Positions 34,351-44,115 are shown, numbered from the stretch's first letter. The stretch: 64,000 nt of DNA from Murimonas intestini (GCF_024622195.1 NZ_JANKBI010000003.1:124001-188000), one strand, 5' to 3'. Notes: generated by a model not told the origin, from the sequence alone. Numbers and translations: made by a program.

Positions 34351-36990
34351 GTGAAGAAATACGGTGTAAACGAACTTAGGAGAATGTTTTTGGAATTCTT
34401 CGAGAGCAAAGGACATCTGGCACTTAAGAGTTTTTCTCTTGTGCCGCATAATGATAAGAGCCTGCTGCTGATAAATGCCGGCATGGCTCCATTAAAACCA
34501 TATTTTACAGGGGCTGAGATCCCGCCCAGCAAAAGAGTGGTGACATGCCAGAAGTGTATCCGTACAGGTGACATTGAGAATGTAGGGAAGACTGCGCGCC
34601 ACGGCACATTCTTTGAAATGCTGGGAAACTTTTCGTTTGGAGATTATTTTAAGAAAGAAGCCCTGAAGTGGTCATGGGAATTCCTTACAGAGGTAGTCGG
34701 ACTTGACCCTGACAGGCTCTATCCGTCTGTTTATCTGGAGGATGACGATGCATTTGAGATCTGGAACAAGGAGATCGGCATCCCGGCAGAGAGGATCTTC
34801 CGTTTTGGGAAGGAAGATAATTTCTGGGAGCACGGTGCAGGACCCTGCGGGCCATGTTCTGAAGTATACTATGACCGTGGTGAGAAGTACGGATGCGGAA
34901 AAGAAGGATGTACTGTGGGATGCGACTGTGACCGTTATATGGAGGTCTGGAATGATGTATTTACCCAGTTTGAAAATGACGGCGAAGGACATTATGAAGA
35001 GCTGAAGCAGAAAAATATAGATACAGGTATGGGGCTGGAGCGTCTGGCAGTAGTTGTCCAGGATGTGGACTCCATTTTTGATGTAGACACCATCCAGGCT
35101 CTGCGCAACAAGGTATGCGAGATTGCAGGAGTCATTTATAAGGAAAACCAGGACAAGGATGTGTCCATCAGGCTTATCACGGACCATATCCGCTCTGCCA
35201 CATTTATGATCTCTGACGGCATCATGCCCACAAATGAAGGACGCGGGTATGTACTCAGAAGGCTTATACGCCGCGCTGCCCGCCACGGGCGTCTGCTTGG
35301 CATAAAGGGAAGCTTTCTCTCAGGCCTGAGCGCCACTGTGATCGAAGGCTCCAAAGACGGATATCCGGAGCTGGAAGAGAAGAAGGATTTTATCGCCAAA
35401 GTACTTTCACAGGAAGAAGAGAAGTTTAATAAAACAATCGACCAGGGCCTTGAGATCCTGGCAGGCCTGGAAGCTGATATGAAGGAAAAGGGCAGCGATA
35501 TGCTGGACGGCAGGGAAGCATTTACTCTGTATGACACATATGGATTCCCTCTTGACCTTACTAAAGAGATCCTTGAAGAAAAAGGTTACAAGATAGATGA
35601 GGAAGGCTTCAAAGAGGCCATGGAAGAGCAGAGGAACAAGGCCAGGAAAGCCAGGGAAGTGACAAACTACATGGGGGCTGACGCTACGGTTTATGATGAG
35701 ATCGACCCGTCTGTCACAACTGAGTTTGCAGGCTATGATTCTCTCACTGGGGAATCAGAGATAACTGTCCTCACAACAGAAAAAGAGATAACGGAAGCAC
35801 TTTCAGATGGTGAACACGGCACAGTGTTTGTAAACAGGACGCCCTTCTATGCTACTATGGGCGGCCAGGAAGGCGATAAGGGCGTCATCACGGCAGGTGA
35901 TTCTGTATTTGTCGTGGAAGATACGATCAAGCTTCTGGGCGGCAAATACGGCCACGTGGGCTATGTGGAAAAAGGGATGTTCAGGACAGGGGATCCAGTG
36001 ACACTTTCAGTTGATTCCAAGAGCAGACTGAACACATGTAAAAACCACAGCGCTACCCATCTTCTCCAGAAAGCTCTTAAAACAGTTCTGGGTACACATG
36101 TAGAGCAGAAAGGCTCACTGGTGGCTCCTGACAGGCTCCGTTTTGACTTTGCCCATTTTGCACCTATGACGTCTGAAGAGATCAGCCGTGTGGAAGATCT
36201 GGTAAATCAGGAGATCCAGGCATCTCTTCCTGTTATCACAGAGGTAATGGGTATTGAGGAAGCCAAAAAGAGCGGTGCTATGGCACTGTTTGGAGAGAAA
36301 TATGGCGACAGCGTGCGCGTTGTTTCTATGGGAGATTTTTCAAAAGAGCTCTGCGGCGGAACACATGTATCCAATACAGGAGTGATCACAGCATTTAAGA
36401 TCGTCTCAGAGGCTGGTGTGGCTGCAGGAGTGCGCCGTATTGAAGCCCTCACAGGAGACGGGGTATTTGCATATTACAGAGATATTGAAGAAAAGCTGAT
36501 GCAGGCTGCAGCCCTGTTAAAGTCTGTTCCCGGGGATGTATCTGAAAAAATCAGGCATCTTCAGGCGGAGGTGAAGGCTCTGAGCAGTGAGAATGAATCC
36601 TTAAAGAGCAGGATGGCTGCTGATTCCCTGGGCAATGTAATGGACCAGGTGACAGAGGTGAAGGGCGTTAAGCTTCTGGCAGTAAAGGCTGAGGATGTAG
36701 ATATGAACGGGCTCCGTGATCTGGGAGACCAGTTAAAAGAGAAGCTGGGAGACGGAGTAGTTGTGCTGGCAAGCAGTACAGGCGGAAAGGTAAACCTTCT
36801 TGCCATGGTTACTGAGGGAGCTATGAAAAAGGGCGCACATGCCGGAAATCTTATTAAAGGGATGGCTGCAATTGTCGGCGGAGGCGGCGGCGGAAGGCCG
36901 AACATGGCCCAGGCCGGAGGACGGAATCCGGAAAAGATCGGGGATGCCCTCAAAGAGGCAGCAGTACTTTTGGAAGGCCAGATCAAATAA
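34351..36990 (+). CDS. alaS: Alanyl-tRNA synthetase
   Basis: Class II synthetase of 879 residues. The catalytic domain (1-240) begins with NELRRMFLEFFESKGHLAL and includes NFWEHGAGPCGPCSE; the editing domain has the zinc ligands NHSATHLL and ELCGGTHVSNTG near residue 670; the C-terminal C-Ala domain ends in GGGGGGRPNMAQAGG. An insertion CGKEGCTVGCDCD near residue 190 looks like the small zinc/cysteine loop of many bacterial AlaRS. The GTG start follows GGAGG. No T-box lies in front. Confidence 0.97.
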   Translation: MKKYGVNELRRMFLEFFESKGHLALKSFSLVPHNDKSLLLINAGMAPLKPYFTGAEIPPSKRVVTCQKCIRTGDIENVGKTARHGTFFEMLGNFSFGDYFKKEALKWSWEFLTEVVGLDPDRLYPSVYLEDDDAFEIWNKEIGIPAERIFRFGKEDNFWEHGAGPCGPCSEVYYDRGEKYGCGKEGCTVGCDCDRYMEVWNDVFTQFENDGEGHYEELKQKNIDTGMGLERLAVVVQDVDSIFDVDTIQALRNKVCEIAGVIYKENQDKDVSIRLITDHIRSATFMISDGIMPTNEGRGYVLRRLIRRAARHGRLLGIKGSFLSGLSATVIEGSKDGYPELEEKKDFIAKVLSQEEEKFNKTIDQGLEILAGLEADMKEKGSDMLDGREAFTLYDTYGFPLDLTKEILEEKGYKIDEEGFKEAMEEQRNKARKAREVTNYMGADATVYDEIDPSVTTEFAGYDSLTGESEITVLTTEKEITEALSDGEHGTVFVNRTPFYATMGGQEGDKGVITAGDSVFVVEDTIKLLGGKYGHVGYVEKGMFRTGDPVTLSVDSKSRLNTCKNHSATHLLQKALKTVLGTHVEQKGSLVAPDRLRFDFAHFAPMTSEEISRVEDLVNQEIQASLPVITEVMGIEEAKKSGAMALFGEKYGDSVRVVSMGDFSKELCGGTHVSNTGVITAFKIVSEAGVAAGVRRIEALTGDGVFAYYRDIEEKLMQAAALLKSVPGDVSEKIRHLQAEVKALSSENESLKSRMAADSLGNVMDQVTEVKGVKLLAVKAEDVDMNGLRDLGDQLKEKLGDGVVVLASSTGGKVNLLAMVTEGAMKKGAHAGNLIKGMAAIVGGGGGGRPNMAQAGGRNPEKIGDALKEAAVLLEGQIK

Positions 36991-37024
36991 TTTAAAAAAT
37001 TTGTGAAAAGCTGCGAAAAAACTG

Positions 37025-37052
37025 TTGACGTAGCGCGAAAATATGCTATAAT
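37025..37052 (+). promoter_or_regulatory. rpsU promoter
   Basis: TTGACG-16-TATAAT, about 80 bases before rpsU. Confidence 0.8.
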
Positions 37053-37080
37053 ACTTACTAGTGCAATAAAAATACCCATA

Positions 37081-37108
37081 CAGTTGTATTATGCACAATC
37101 TACAACTG
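37081..37108 (+). promoter_or_regulatory. rpsU leader hairpin
   Basis: CAGTTGTA and TACAACTG form a perfect 8-bp stem around a 12-base loop, directly before the GAGGGAGG element of the rpsU leader. Possible site of autogenous control; not proven. Confidence 0.55.
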
Positions 37109-37130
37109 GAGGGAGGTTAGGTGTGAGACT

Positions 37131-37307
37131 ATGTCAAATGTAATCGTAAAAGAAAACGAGACTTTGGATAGCGCTTTACGCCGTTTCAAAAGAAACTGCG
37201 CAAAGGCTGGTATTCAGCAGGAGATTCGTAAAAGAGAACATTACGAAAAACCAAGTGTAAGACGTAAGAAAAAATCTGAAGCTGCTCGTAAACGTAAATT
37301 TAACTAA
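37131..37307 (+). CDS. rpsU: 30S ribosomal protein S21
   Basis: A 58-residue basic protein: SNVIVKENETLDSALRRFKR, then NCAKAGIQQEIRKREHYEKP and an Arg/Lys-rich end SVRRKKKSEAARKRKFN, the exact pattern of bacterial S21, which helps mRNA docking on the 30S subunit. The start ATG lies seven bases after AGGTG. It has its own promoter, leader hairpin and terminator. Confidence 0.97.
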   Translation: MSNVIVKENETLDSALRRFKRNCAKAGIQQEIRKREHYEKPSVRRKKKSEAARKRKFN

Positions 37308-37323
37308 ACTGTGCAGTTGAAAT

Positions 37324-37354
37324 CCTTGGTCCTTAGCTGGACCAGGGGTTTTTT
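37324..37354 (+). terminator. Terminator after rpsU
   Basis: CCTTGGTCC, loop TTAGCT, GGACCAGGG, then TTTTTTT. Confidence 0.9.
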
Positions 37355-37411
37355 TCGTATTGCAGGCATTTCGTTTTATGACACGGGATCCCTGCAGGAT
37401 AAAAGGGAATT

Positions 37412-38947
37412 ATGAAAAAGATATTAAAAATAATATTCAGCAGATTGTTTTATGTGGGCATGGCAATTGTCCTGCAGGTGACAGCTCTTGTTTGGATGAT
37501 GGTATTTCTTGGTGAGAAGTTCAAGGTACTTTCCTTTCTGATGACTGCTGTGGCGCTTCTTATGGTGCTGTGGCTTGTCAATAAGAGGATCAACCCTTCC
37601 TACAAGCTGGCCTGGACGATACTCATTCTTTCACTGCCTGTATTTGGAGCCGTGATCTATTTTGTCTTCGGGGAATCCAGGATCGCGAAGAACATGCAGA
37701 TCCAGCTGGCCAGACAGGCTATGAGGACAAGAGGGCTCCTGCAGGAGAATAAAGGAGTGAGAAATCATTTAGAGGAGGAAGACCTGAGGATCTCCAATCA
37801 TTCCAGGTATATCAGGGATTATGCCGGCTTTCCTGTATGCGAGGGGACAACTGCGGAGTATTTTCCTATCGGTGAGGAATTATTTGCCAGCCTTGTTGAA
37901 GAGCTTCACAAGGCGGAGCATTTTATATTTATGGAGTATTTTATTATTGACCAGGGAGAGATGTGGAATACTGTTCTAAAGATCCTGGAGGAAAAGGCAA
38001 AGCAGGGAGTTGATGTCAGACTTGTTTATGATGATATGGGATGTGTCAATACCCTTCCTCCTCAATTTTACAAAAGCCTCCAGAAGCGGGGGATCAAATG
38101 CGCCGCGTTTAATCCCTTCAGGCCGATCATGTCTGTAATACTGAATAACAGGGACCACAGGAAGATCACAGTCATCGATGGGCACACAGGCTTTACAGGA
38201 GGGATAAACCTGGCGGATGAATATATCAACAGGAAAAAGAGGTTTGGCCACTGGAAAGACACAGGGGTGCGCCTCAGGGGTGAGGCCGTGGCCAGCTTCA
38301 CTGTCATGTTCATTGAAATGTGGAATGTGATTACAAGAATGGAAGATGACGCTGCTGCTTACATGCCCCATGTCTGGCATCCGGAGCCCTTTGAGGGCGA
38401 CGGCTTCTGCCAGCCCTATGGGGACACACCTCTGGACGAGGAGGTTGTGGGTGAGAATGTATACCTGAATATGATAAGCCTGGCGAAGCGCTACCTGTAT
38501 ATTTTCACACCTTATCTGATCATTGATAATGAGATGATGACAGCCCTCTGCCTGGCAGCCAAGAACGGGGTGGATGTGAGGATAGTGACTCCCGGGATAC
38601 CTGACAAGAAGATGGTCTTCCTTCTGACCCAGTCCTACTATGAACAGCTTCTGGATGCGGGAGTGAGGATATATGAGTATGTGCCCGGATTCCTCCACGC
38701 AAAATCCTTTGTCTGCGACGATGAGACTGCGGTGGTGGGAACGATCAACATGGATTACAGAAGCCTCTACCTGCATTTTGAGTGCGGAGTCTGGATGTAC
38801 AGGACGAAAGCTGTGATGCAGGTAAAAGAGGACGTCATAAAAACCATGGCTAAGAGCAGGGAAATCACAAAAGAATTCTGCCTTGGCAGGCCGCTGCCCG
38901 TCAGGACGCTGCAGAGCATTCTGAGGCTGTTTGCACCTCTGCTCTAG
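37412..38947 (+). CDS. cls: Cardiolipin synthase
   Basis: Joins two phosphatidylglycerol molecules (or related lipids) to make cardiolipin at the membrane. In 511 residues there are two N-terminal membrane helices (about 10-32 and 38-60, PLD-nuclease N-terminal domain), then two phospholipase D motifs: HRKITVIDGHTGFTGGIN near residue 249 and HAKSFVCDDETAVVGTIN near residue 429. Single gene with no close partner. Confidence 0.95.
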   Translation: MKKILKIIFSRLFYVGMAIVLQVTALVWMMVFLGEKFKVLSFLMTAVALLMVLWLVNKRINPSYKLAWTILILSLPVFGAVIYFVFGESRIAKNMQIQLARQAMRTRGLLQENKGVRNHLEEEDLRISNHSRYIRDYAGFPVCEGTTAEYFPIGEELFASLVEELHKAEHFIFMEYFIIDQGEMWNTVLKILEEKAKQGVDVRLVYDDMGCVNTLPPQFYKSLQKRGIKCAAFNPFRPIMSVILNNRDHRKITVIDGHTGFTGGINLADEYINRKKRFGHWKDTGVRLRGEAVASFTVMFIEMWNVITRMEDDAAAYMPHVWHPEPFEGDGFCQPYGDTPLDEEVVGENVYLNMISLAKRYLYIFTPYLIIDNEMMTALCLAAKNGVDVRIVTPGIPDKKMVFLLTQSYYEQLLDAGVRIYEYVPGFLHAKSFVCDDETAVVGTINMDYRSLYLHFECGVWMYRTKAVMQVKEDVIKTMAKSREITKEFCLGRPLPVRTLQSILRLFAPLL

Positions 38948-39135
38948 GGATTTTTCAGTTTTATCGGAAATAGTTATTAAAAATAATTTAACATTCCTTT
39001 AAGGTTTTCAAACTGGCTGGATAATTTGGCAAGTATATGGTAAGATTGCGGTATGCATTTGTAACATGCATTTGACTGCTGCGGCAGACTCACTGTCTGC
39101 GTAGATTAAAGAGGATTATGAGGGAGGAAAAAGAC

Positions 39136-39732
39136 ATGCCGTGGGATTTGGCATTTTTTGGGACTGGTACGGATGTCTATCATATCGTACAGTGGTTTTT
39201 TATTTACAGTATACTTGGTTGGATTGTTGAGACTATTTATATGTCCATATGCGGACGCAGGTTTGTAAACAGAGGATTTATATTCGGACCTATCTGTCCG
39301 ATCTATGGATTTGGCGCTTTGATCGCTTATTTTCTGCTGAGGCCATTGGCGGACAACCTTGTGCTGCTCTACCTGGCAGGGGGCATCATGGCCACGGCCT
39401 GGGAATTCCTGGTGGCTAAGGTGATGATGGCAGTTTTTGGTGAAGTGTGGTGGGACTATTCAGAGAAGCCCTTTAACTATAAGGGGATACTCTGTCTGGA
39501 GAGTTCAGTTGCCTGGGGATTTTATGTATTAATATTATTTACTTTCCTGCATAAGTTCGTTATGTTCCTGTCTGACCTGTATCCCTACCAGACGGGCTGT
39601 ATTCTGGGGGGCGTATTGATGGTGTATTATCTGGTGGATTTTACTGTCCATCTGTGCAAGGCGAAATTTCCCGAGGTACCGGATAAGGCCAGAAGGATAA
39701 AGAATAAATTTGTAAGTTTCTGCCGAAACTAA
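39136..39732 (+). CDS. CmpB-type (putative ABC transporter type IV) membrane protein
   Basis: A 198-residue protein with about five membrane helices, and the motifs YSILGWIVETIYMSICGRRFVNRGF and GPICPIYGFG that define the Pfam family called putative ABC-transporter type IV (CmpB). No ATPase is near, and the transport role of this family is unproven. ATG 39136 is preferred because GGGAGG lies eight bases upstream; an alternative ATG at 39118 adds six residues. The leader contains a GCAGAC..GTCTGC hairpin (about 39084-39100). Confidence 0.82.
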   Translation: MPWDLAFFGTGTDVYHIVQWFFIYSILGWIVETIYMSICGRRFVNRGFIFGPICPIYGFGALIAYFLLRPLADNLVLLYLAGGIMATAWEFLVAKVMMAVFGEVWWDYSEKPFNYKGILCLESSVAWGFYVLILFTFLHKFVMFLSDLYPYQTGCILGGVLMVYYLVDFTVHLCKAKFPEVPDKARRIKNKFVSFCRN

Positions 39733-39764
39733 ATTTACAGTTGCAAAGAAAAAAGGAATAAAGT

Positions 39765-39814
39765 GCTCCTGATTTTATTATATTTAAATAGATAATAGAG
39801 TCAGGAGCGTTTTT
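39765..39814 (+). promoter_or_regulatory. Hairpin covering the dacF ribosome-binding site
   Basis: GCTCCTGA (39765-39772) pairs with TCAGGAGC (39801-39808), followed by GTTTTT. The right arm is also the AGGAG ribosome-binding site of the next gene. It could be the terminator of the upstream gene, a translational switch, or both. Confidence 0.55.
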
Positions 39815-40984
39815 ATGAAAAAAATTTTGTCAGTGTGTCTGGCCTGTATCCTGCTTCTTCAGATTTCCATACCGGTAAGTGCGGCGGAGGACGGCCCGGA
39901 GATTGAATCCCCGGCGGCAATCCTTATGGAAGCCTCTACGGGGACTGTGCTTTATGAAAAAGCAGCAGATGAGAAGCGAAGCCCTGCCAGTGTCACGAAG
40001 ATCATGACAGTCCTGCTTGTTTTCGAAGCTATAGAAAGCGGGAAGCTGAAGCTGGAGGATGAGGTGGTGACAAGCGCCCATGCAAAGTCCATGGGAGGAT
40101 CGCAGGTATTCCTTGAAGAGGGAGAGAAACAGACAGTGGACACTATGCTGAAATGTATCATCATTTCATCAGGAAATGACGCAGCTGTGGCTATGGCAGA
40201 GAAGATAGGCGGTACAGAGGAAGAATTCGTTAGAAGGATGAACCAGAGGGCAAAAGAGCTTGGAATGAACAATACGCATTTTGTGGACTGCTGCGGGCTT
40301 ACAGAGTCAACAGACCACTATACGACTGCCAGGGACATAGCGCTCATGTCAAGAGAGCTGATCACAAAATTCCCCCAGGTATTTGATTATTCCACTATCT
40401 GGATGGAGAACATAACACATGTGACGAATAAGGGCAGCAGTGAATTCGGGCTGACAAACACAAATAAACTGCTGCGCAGCTATGATGGCTGTAAAGGGCT
40501 GAAGACGGGCAGCACCAGTATTGCCAAATTCTGTCTTTCAGCCGTGGCCGAGAGGGACGGCATAGAGATGATAAGTGTGATCATGGCCGCCCCGGATTCT
40601 AAGACCAGATTTAACAATGCAGCTACTCTGCTCAGCTATGGGTTCGGAAAATGTGCACTGTATACTGATGCCAATGAGGAGAAGCTCCCAAATGTACAGA
40701 TATCTAAAGGCGTGAAGGAGGATGCAGCCTGCCGTTTTGCCGGGGAATTCAGGTATCTGGATACAAATGGGGCGGACCTGTCAGCTATCACTAAAGAGAT
40801 CAGGATGAACGAGGAGATAAATGCCCCTGTGGAAAAAGGAGCTGCGGCGGGAAAAGCTGTCTATATGCTGGACGGCAAAGAAATAGGCACAGTCGATATT
40901 ATTTTTGAAGAAGCAGTTGACAAGGCAGGATATCTTGACTATTTAAAGAAGGCCTGGGATAAATTCCAGTGCTTTTCAACATAA
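39815..40984 (+). CDS. D-alanyl-D-alanine carboxypeptidase (DacF/PBP5-like)
   Basis: Trims the last D-Ala from peptidoglycan stem peptides outside the membrane. The signal peptide is clear (KKILSVCLACILLLQISIPVSAA, cleaved after SAA). The penicillin-binding motifs are Ser59-Val-Thr-Lys62 (SPASVTKIM), SGN in IISSGNDAA and KTG in GLKTGSTS. A C-terminal DacC-like beta domain follows (about 285-375), but no obvious amphipathic membrane anchor is seen. Sporulation-linked DacF and vegetative DacA types cannot be told apart here. 389 residues. Confidence 0.93.
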   Translation: MKKILSVCLACILLLQISIPVSAAEDGPEIESPAAILMEASTGTVLYEKAADEKRSPASVTKIMTVLLVFEAIESGKLKLEDEVVTSAHAKSMGGSQVFLEEGEKQTVDTMLKCIIISSGNDAAVAMAEKIGGTEEEFVRRMNQRAKELGMNNTHFVDCCGLTESTDHYTTARDIALMSRELITKFPQVFDYSTIWMENITHVTNKGSSEFGLTNTNKLLRSYDGCKGLKTGSTSIAKFCLSAVAERDGIEMISVIMAAPDSKTRFNNAATLLSYGFGKCALYTDANEEKLPNVQISKGVKEDAACRFAGEFRYLDTNGADLSAITKEIRMNEEINAPVEKGAAAGKAVYMLDGKEIGTVDIIFEEAVDKAGYLDYLKKAWDKFQCFST

Positions 40985-41042
40985 TAAAAATGTGATATAC
41001 TTTCCAGTATAGCGCTAGTAAAAAAAGACGGGATGAGAACAT

Positions 41043-41843
41043 ATGAAGAATTTTCAGATAACAAATTATGAAGTAAACCTGGACGGGAGGGTGCCGGGCC
41101 CAACAAGTCCTATCCGCATGGTAATGCTGAGCGACCTTCATGGACAGTCCTACGGTAAGAACAATTCAAGGCTGCTCAGAACGATAGACGCGATCATGCC
41201 GGATATGATAGTGGTTGCAGGGGATATGCTCACAGCGGCTAAAAAGGTTGAGGTAACGCCTGTCCTGGAGTTTATGCAGAGGCTGGCCTGGAAATATCCG
41301 GTCTACTATGCTAATGGGAACCATGAGTCATCCCTTCGAATGTATACAAAAAAATATCAGGGGGTTTACCAGTATTATGCCCATTCTCTGAGAAAGGCTG
41401 GGGTGATCCTCCTGGAGGATGAAAAGCTGAGCCTGAAGATAAAAGGAATGCCGGCAGTCATTTATGGATATGAGCTGCACAGGCGTTTCTATACAAGGCA
41501 CAGCAGGGCACAGCTCTCTGTGGGGGAGATGGAGAATACCATAGGCAGGCCGGACCCGGATGCTTACAATATACTGATTGCCCACAACCCCATGCATTTT
41601 CTGACATATGCAGACTGGGGAGCTGATCTGACTCTATCGGGCCATCTTCATGGGGGCTTCATCCGCCTTCCAAAGTTTGGAGGAATCGTCAGCCCTCAGT
41701 TTGAACTGTTTCCCAAGTATGACAGAGGCCTGTATGAGAAAGAGAGGCACTGGCTTGTAGTCAGTTCAGGTCTGGGAATGCACTCCATAAAGATGAGGAT
41801 CAATAATCCTCCGGAGCTGGTGACAGTGACGATAAAAGATTGA
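41043..41843 (+). CDS. Calcineurin-like metallophosphoesterase
   Basis: A 266-residue protein with all five blocks of the family: LSDLHG (Asp, His), VVAGDM, YANGNHES, a histidine in IAHNP and LSGHLHGG. It resembles YkuE/YaeI-type phosphoesterases acting near the membrane, but there is no membrane segment, so substrate and place are open. It lies 38 bases before scpA, in the same direction. Confidence 0.9.
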   Translation: MKNFQITNYEVNLDGRVPGPTSPIRMVMLSDLHGQSYGKNNSRLLRTIDAIMPDMIVVAGDMLTAAKKVEVTPVLEFMQRLAWKYPVYYANGNHESSLRMYTKKYQGVYQYYAHSLRKAGVILLEDEKLSLKIKGMPAVIYGYELHRRFYTRHSRAQLSVGEMENTIGRPDPDAYNILIAHNPMHFLTYADWGADLTLSGHLHGGFIRLPKFGGIVSPQFELFPKYDRGLYEKERHWLVVSSGLGMHSIKMRINNPPELVTVTIKD

Positions 41844-41880
41844 CGGAAAAACATGATAAAAGGCACGGAAGACAGAGGTT

Positions 41881-42636
41881 ATGAGCATGGGAATTCCCGT
41901 TAAACTGCAGGTATTTGAGGGTCCGCTGGATCTTCTTCTGCATTTGATTGATAAGAACAAAGTAAATATTTATGACATTCCTATTGTGGAGATTACCAAT
42001 CAATACCTGGAATATATACAGGAGATGAAGCGGCAGGACTTAAATATCATGAGTGAATTCCTGGTGATGGCCGCTACGCTGATTGATATCAAGTCCAAGA
42101 TGCTCCTGCCCAAGGAGGTCAATGAGGAGGGCGAAGAGGAAGACCCGCGCCAGGAGCTTGTAGAAAAGCTTCTGGAGTATAAGCTCTATAAGTTCATGTC
42201 TTATGAGCTTAAGGACAGGGAGGAAGATGCGGCCTTTACAATGTATAAGGTACCCACCATACCTGAAGAGGTGGCGAAATACAGGCCCGTGGTGGATATT
42301 GACGAGCTCCTTGACGGCCTGACCCTGTCAAAGCTGCACTCTGTCTTTAAAACTATCATGAAAAAGCAGGAGTCCAGAATAGACCCTATACGAAGTAAAT
42401 TTGGTACTTTGGAAAAAGAAGAGGTCAACATGGATGAAAAGATGGAAGATGTCAGGACTTACATAAAAGATGCCCGAAAATGTAATTTCAGAGAGCTTTT
42501 AGAGACCCAGTGCAGCAAAATGCAGGTGGTGATCACATTTCTTGTCATACTGGAACTGATGAAGGAAGGATCGATCCTCATTCATCAGGAAGAAATATTC
42601 GGAGATATTTTTATAACTGCAGCAGAAGGGTTATAA
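41881..42636 (+). CDS. scpA: Segregation and condensation protein A
   Basis: Kleisin subunit that, with SMC and ScpB, compacts and separates chromosomes. The 251-residue protein opens with PVKLQVFEGPLDLLLHLIDK (the near-universal kleisin start) and has EFLVMAATLIDIKSKMLLPK; the C-terminal winged helix includes VVITFLVILELMKEG. It precedes scpB by 29 bases, the usual order. Confidence 0.96.
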   Translation: MSMGIPVKLQVFEGPLDLLLHLIDKNKVNIYDIPIVEITNQYLEYIQEMKRQDLNIMSEFLVMAATLIDIKSKMLLPKEVNEEGEEEDPRQELVEKLLEYKLYKFMSYELKDREEDAAFTMYKVPTIPEEVAKYRPVVDIDELLDGLTLSKLHSVFKTIMKKQESRIDPIRSKFGTLEKEEVNMDEKMEDVRTYIKDARKCNFRELLETQCSKMQVVITFLVILELMKEGSILIHQEEIFGDIFITAAEGL

Positions 42637-42665
42637 AAGACAAAAGTTTAAAGTGAGGAACAGAT

Positions 42666-43235
42666 GTGGACATTAAAAATGCAGAGGCGGCAATAGAGGC
42701 TGTATTGTTTACCATGGGTGATTCCGTAGAGGTGGAGAAGATTGCCAAAGCAATAGAACTGGATGCGGAGACCACAAAAAAGATCATACATAATATGATG
42801 GATAAATATCAGTCTGAGGAGAGAGGAATAAAAATCATCGAGCTGGAGAATGCCTTTCAGATGTGTACCAAAAGCGAGATGTATGAATATCTGATCAGAG
42901 TGGCGAAACAGCCGAAGAAGATGGCGCTCTCGGAAGTACTTATGGAGACGCTGTCCATCATTGCATATAAACAGCCTATAACTAAGCTGGAGATTGAAAA
43001 GATAAGAGGGGTAAAGAGCGACCATGCAGTGAATAAGCTGGTGGAATATAATCTTGTGAAAGAGCTGGGCAGACTTGATGCACCGGGAAGGCCTATCATG
43101 TTTGGAACTACGGAAGAATTCCTGAGGCATTTCGGGGTCCAGTCATTAGAGGAACTGCCGTCTGTCAGCCCTGTGCAGCTGGAAGATTTTAAGGCTGAGG
43201 CGGAAGAGGAAGTGCAGCTTAAGCTGAATATATAA
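42666..43235 (+). CDS. scpB: Segregation and condensation protein B
   Basis: Partner of ScpA in the SMC complex. Two winged-helix domains: AAIEAVLFTMGDSVEVEKIA at the start, and EVLMETLSIIAYKQPITKLE with IRGVKSDHAVNKLVE in the second, plus the signature GRPIMFGTTEEFLRHFG. 189 residues with a GTG start after GTGAGGAAC. Transcribed with scpA. Confidence 0.95.
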   Translation: MDIKNAEAAIEAVLFTMGDSVEVEKIAKAIELDAETTKKIIHNMMDKYQSEERGIKIIELENAFQMCTKSEMYEYLIRVAKQPKKMALSEVLMETLSIIAYKQPITKLEIEKIRGVKSDHAVNKLVEYNLVKELGRLDAPGRPIMFGTTEEFLRHFGVQSLEELPSVSPVQLEDFKAEAEEEVQLKLNI

Positions 43236-43264
43236 TATCGAGTAAGATAAGGAGAAGGTGTTCT

Positions 43265-44053
43265 ATGCCGACGACATATACACACGATGCGTTTGGAAAA
43301 GCAGTTTATCAGAAGCTTCCAGAAGAGATTAAGCAGGTAATAGCCGGGCATAAGATGGCTTTTTTGATCGGCCTGCACGGCCCGGACCTGCTGTTTTATT
43401 ACAGGCCTTTTGAAAAGAACGAGGTCAATGAAAGAGGACATGCCATGCATGAGGCGGCAGCAGCGGAGTTTTTCAGAAAAGGCAAGGCCAGGTACTTAAA
43501 AGACAGGGATGAAGAACTGCTGTCTTATCTGACTGGATTTATCTGCCACTATATGCTGGACAGCACCTGCCATCCCTATATTGAAGAATATATGAAGGAG
43601 ACAGGGGCGGGCCATGACGAGCTGGAGACAGACCTGGACCGCTTCCTGATGGAGCGTCACGGCTTTAATCCCTTCCGGTACTGTCCCGCAAAGGCGCTTT
43701 CACCCCAGAAGGAGTGTGTCAGGGTGATCGTGGAGTCTTTTGAGGGGCTGGATGAAGGGCAGATCGTTAAGGCGATCAGGTCCATGCATTTCTACACAGC
43801 ACTTACAGTATGCCCGAATCCCTTCAAACGGAAAGTGCTTCTGACAGTCTCACGTGCGGTGAATGCGGAAGAGCTGGTATCCGGAAGGGTCATGATGAAA
43901 AAGAGGAGCAAACGCTGCATGGAGGGATCGGCAGAGCTGCTCAGGCTCATCAGGCTGGCTATTCCGGAAACGGTTACAGTGATTGAAGATTTTTATGAAA
44001 CGATAGAAGATGAGAGCTATCTGAACTGCAGATTTGACAGAAATTATCTGTAA
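43265..44053 (+). CDS. Zinc-dependent phospholipase C-like protein
   Basis: A 262-residue protein of the zinc-dependent phospholipase C/S1-P1 nuclease-like group. Metal-ligand candidates are His in YTHDAFGKAV, HGPD near residue 38, HEAA near 61, and FICHYMLDSTCHPYIEEYMKE near residue 88, where the HY.LD..CHP pattern is typical. No signal peptide is seen, so the protein is probably cytoplasmic, unlike secreted toxins of the family. Such proteins lie behind scpAB in many Lachnospiraceae. Confidence 0.82.
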   Translation: MPTTYTHDAFGKAVYQKLPEEIKQVIAGHKMAFLIGLHGPDLLFYYRPFEKNEVNERGHAMHEAAAAEFFRKGKARYLKDRDEELLSYLTGFICHYMLDSTCHPYIEEYMKETGAGHDELETDLDRFLMERHGFNPFRYCPAKALSPQKECVRVIVESFEGLDEGQIVKAIRSMHFYTALTVCPNPFKRKVLLTVSRAVNAEELVSGRVMMKKRSKRCMEGSAELLRLIRLAIPETVTVIEDFYETIEDESYLNCRFDRNYL

Positions 44054-44115
44054 GCCCGCAGGTCTGCCATTATTTACTTGTATCATGCTCCGGGATTCTG
44101 TGTTATGATTTTGAC

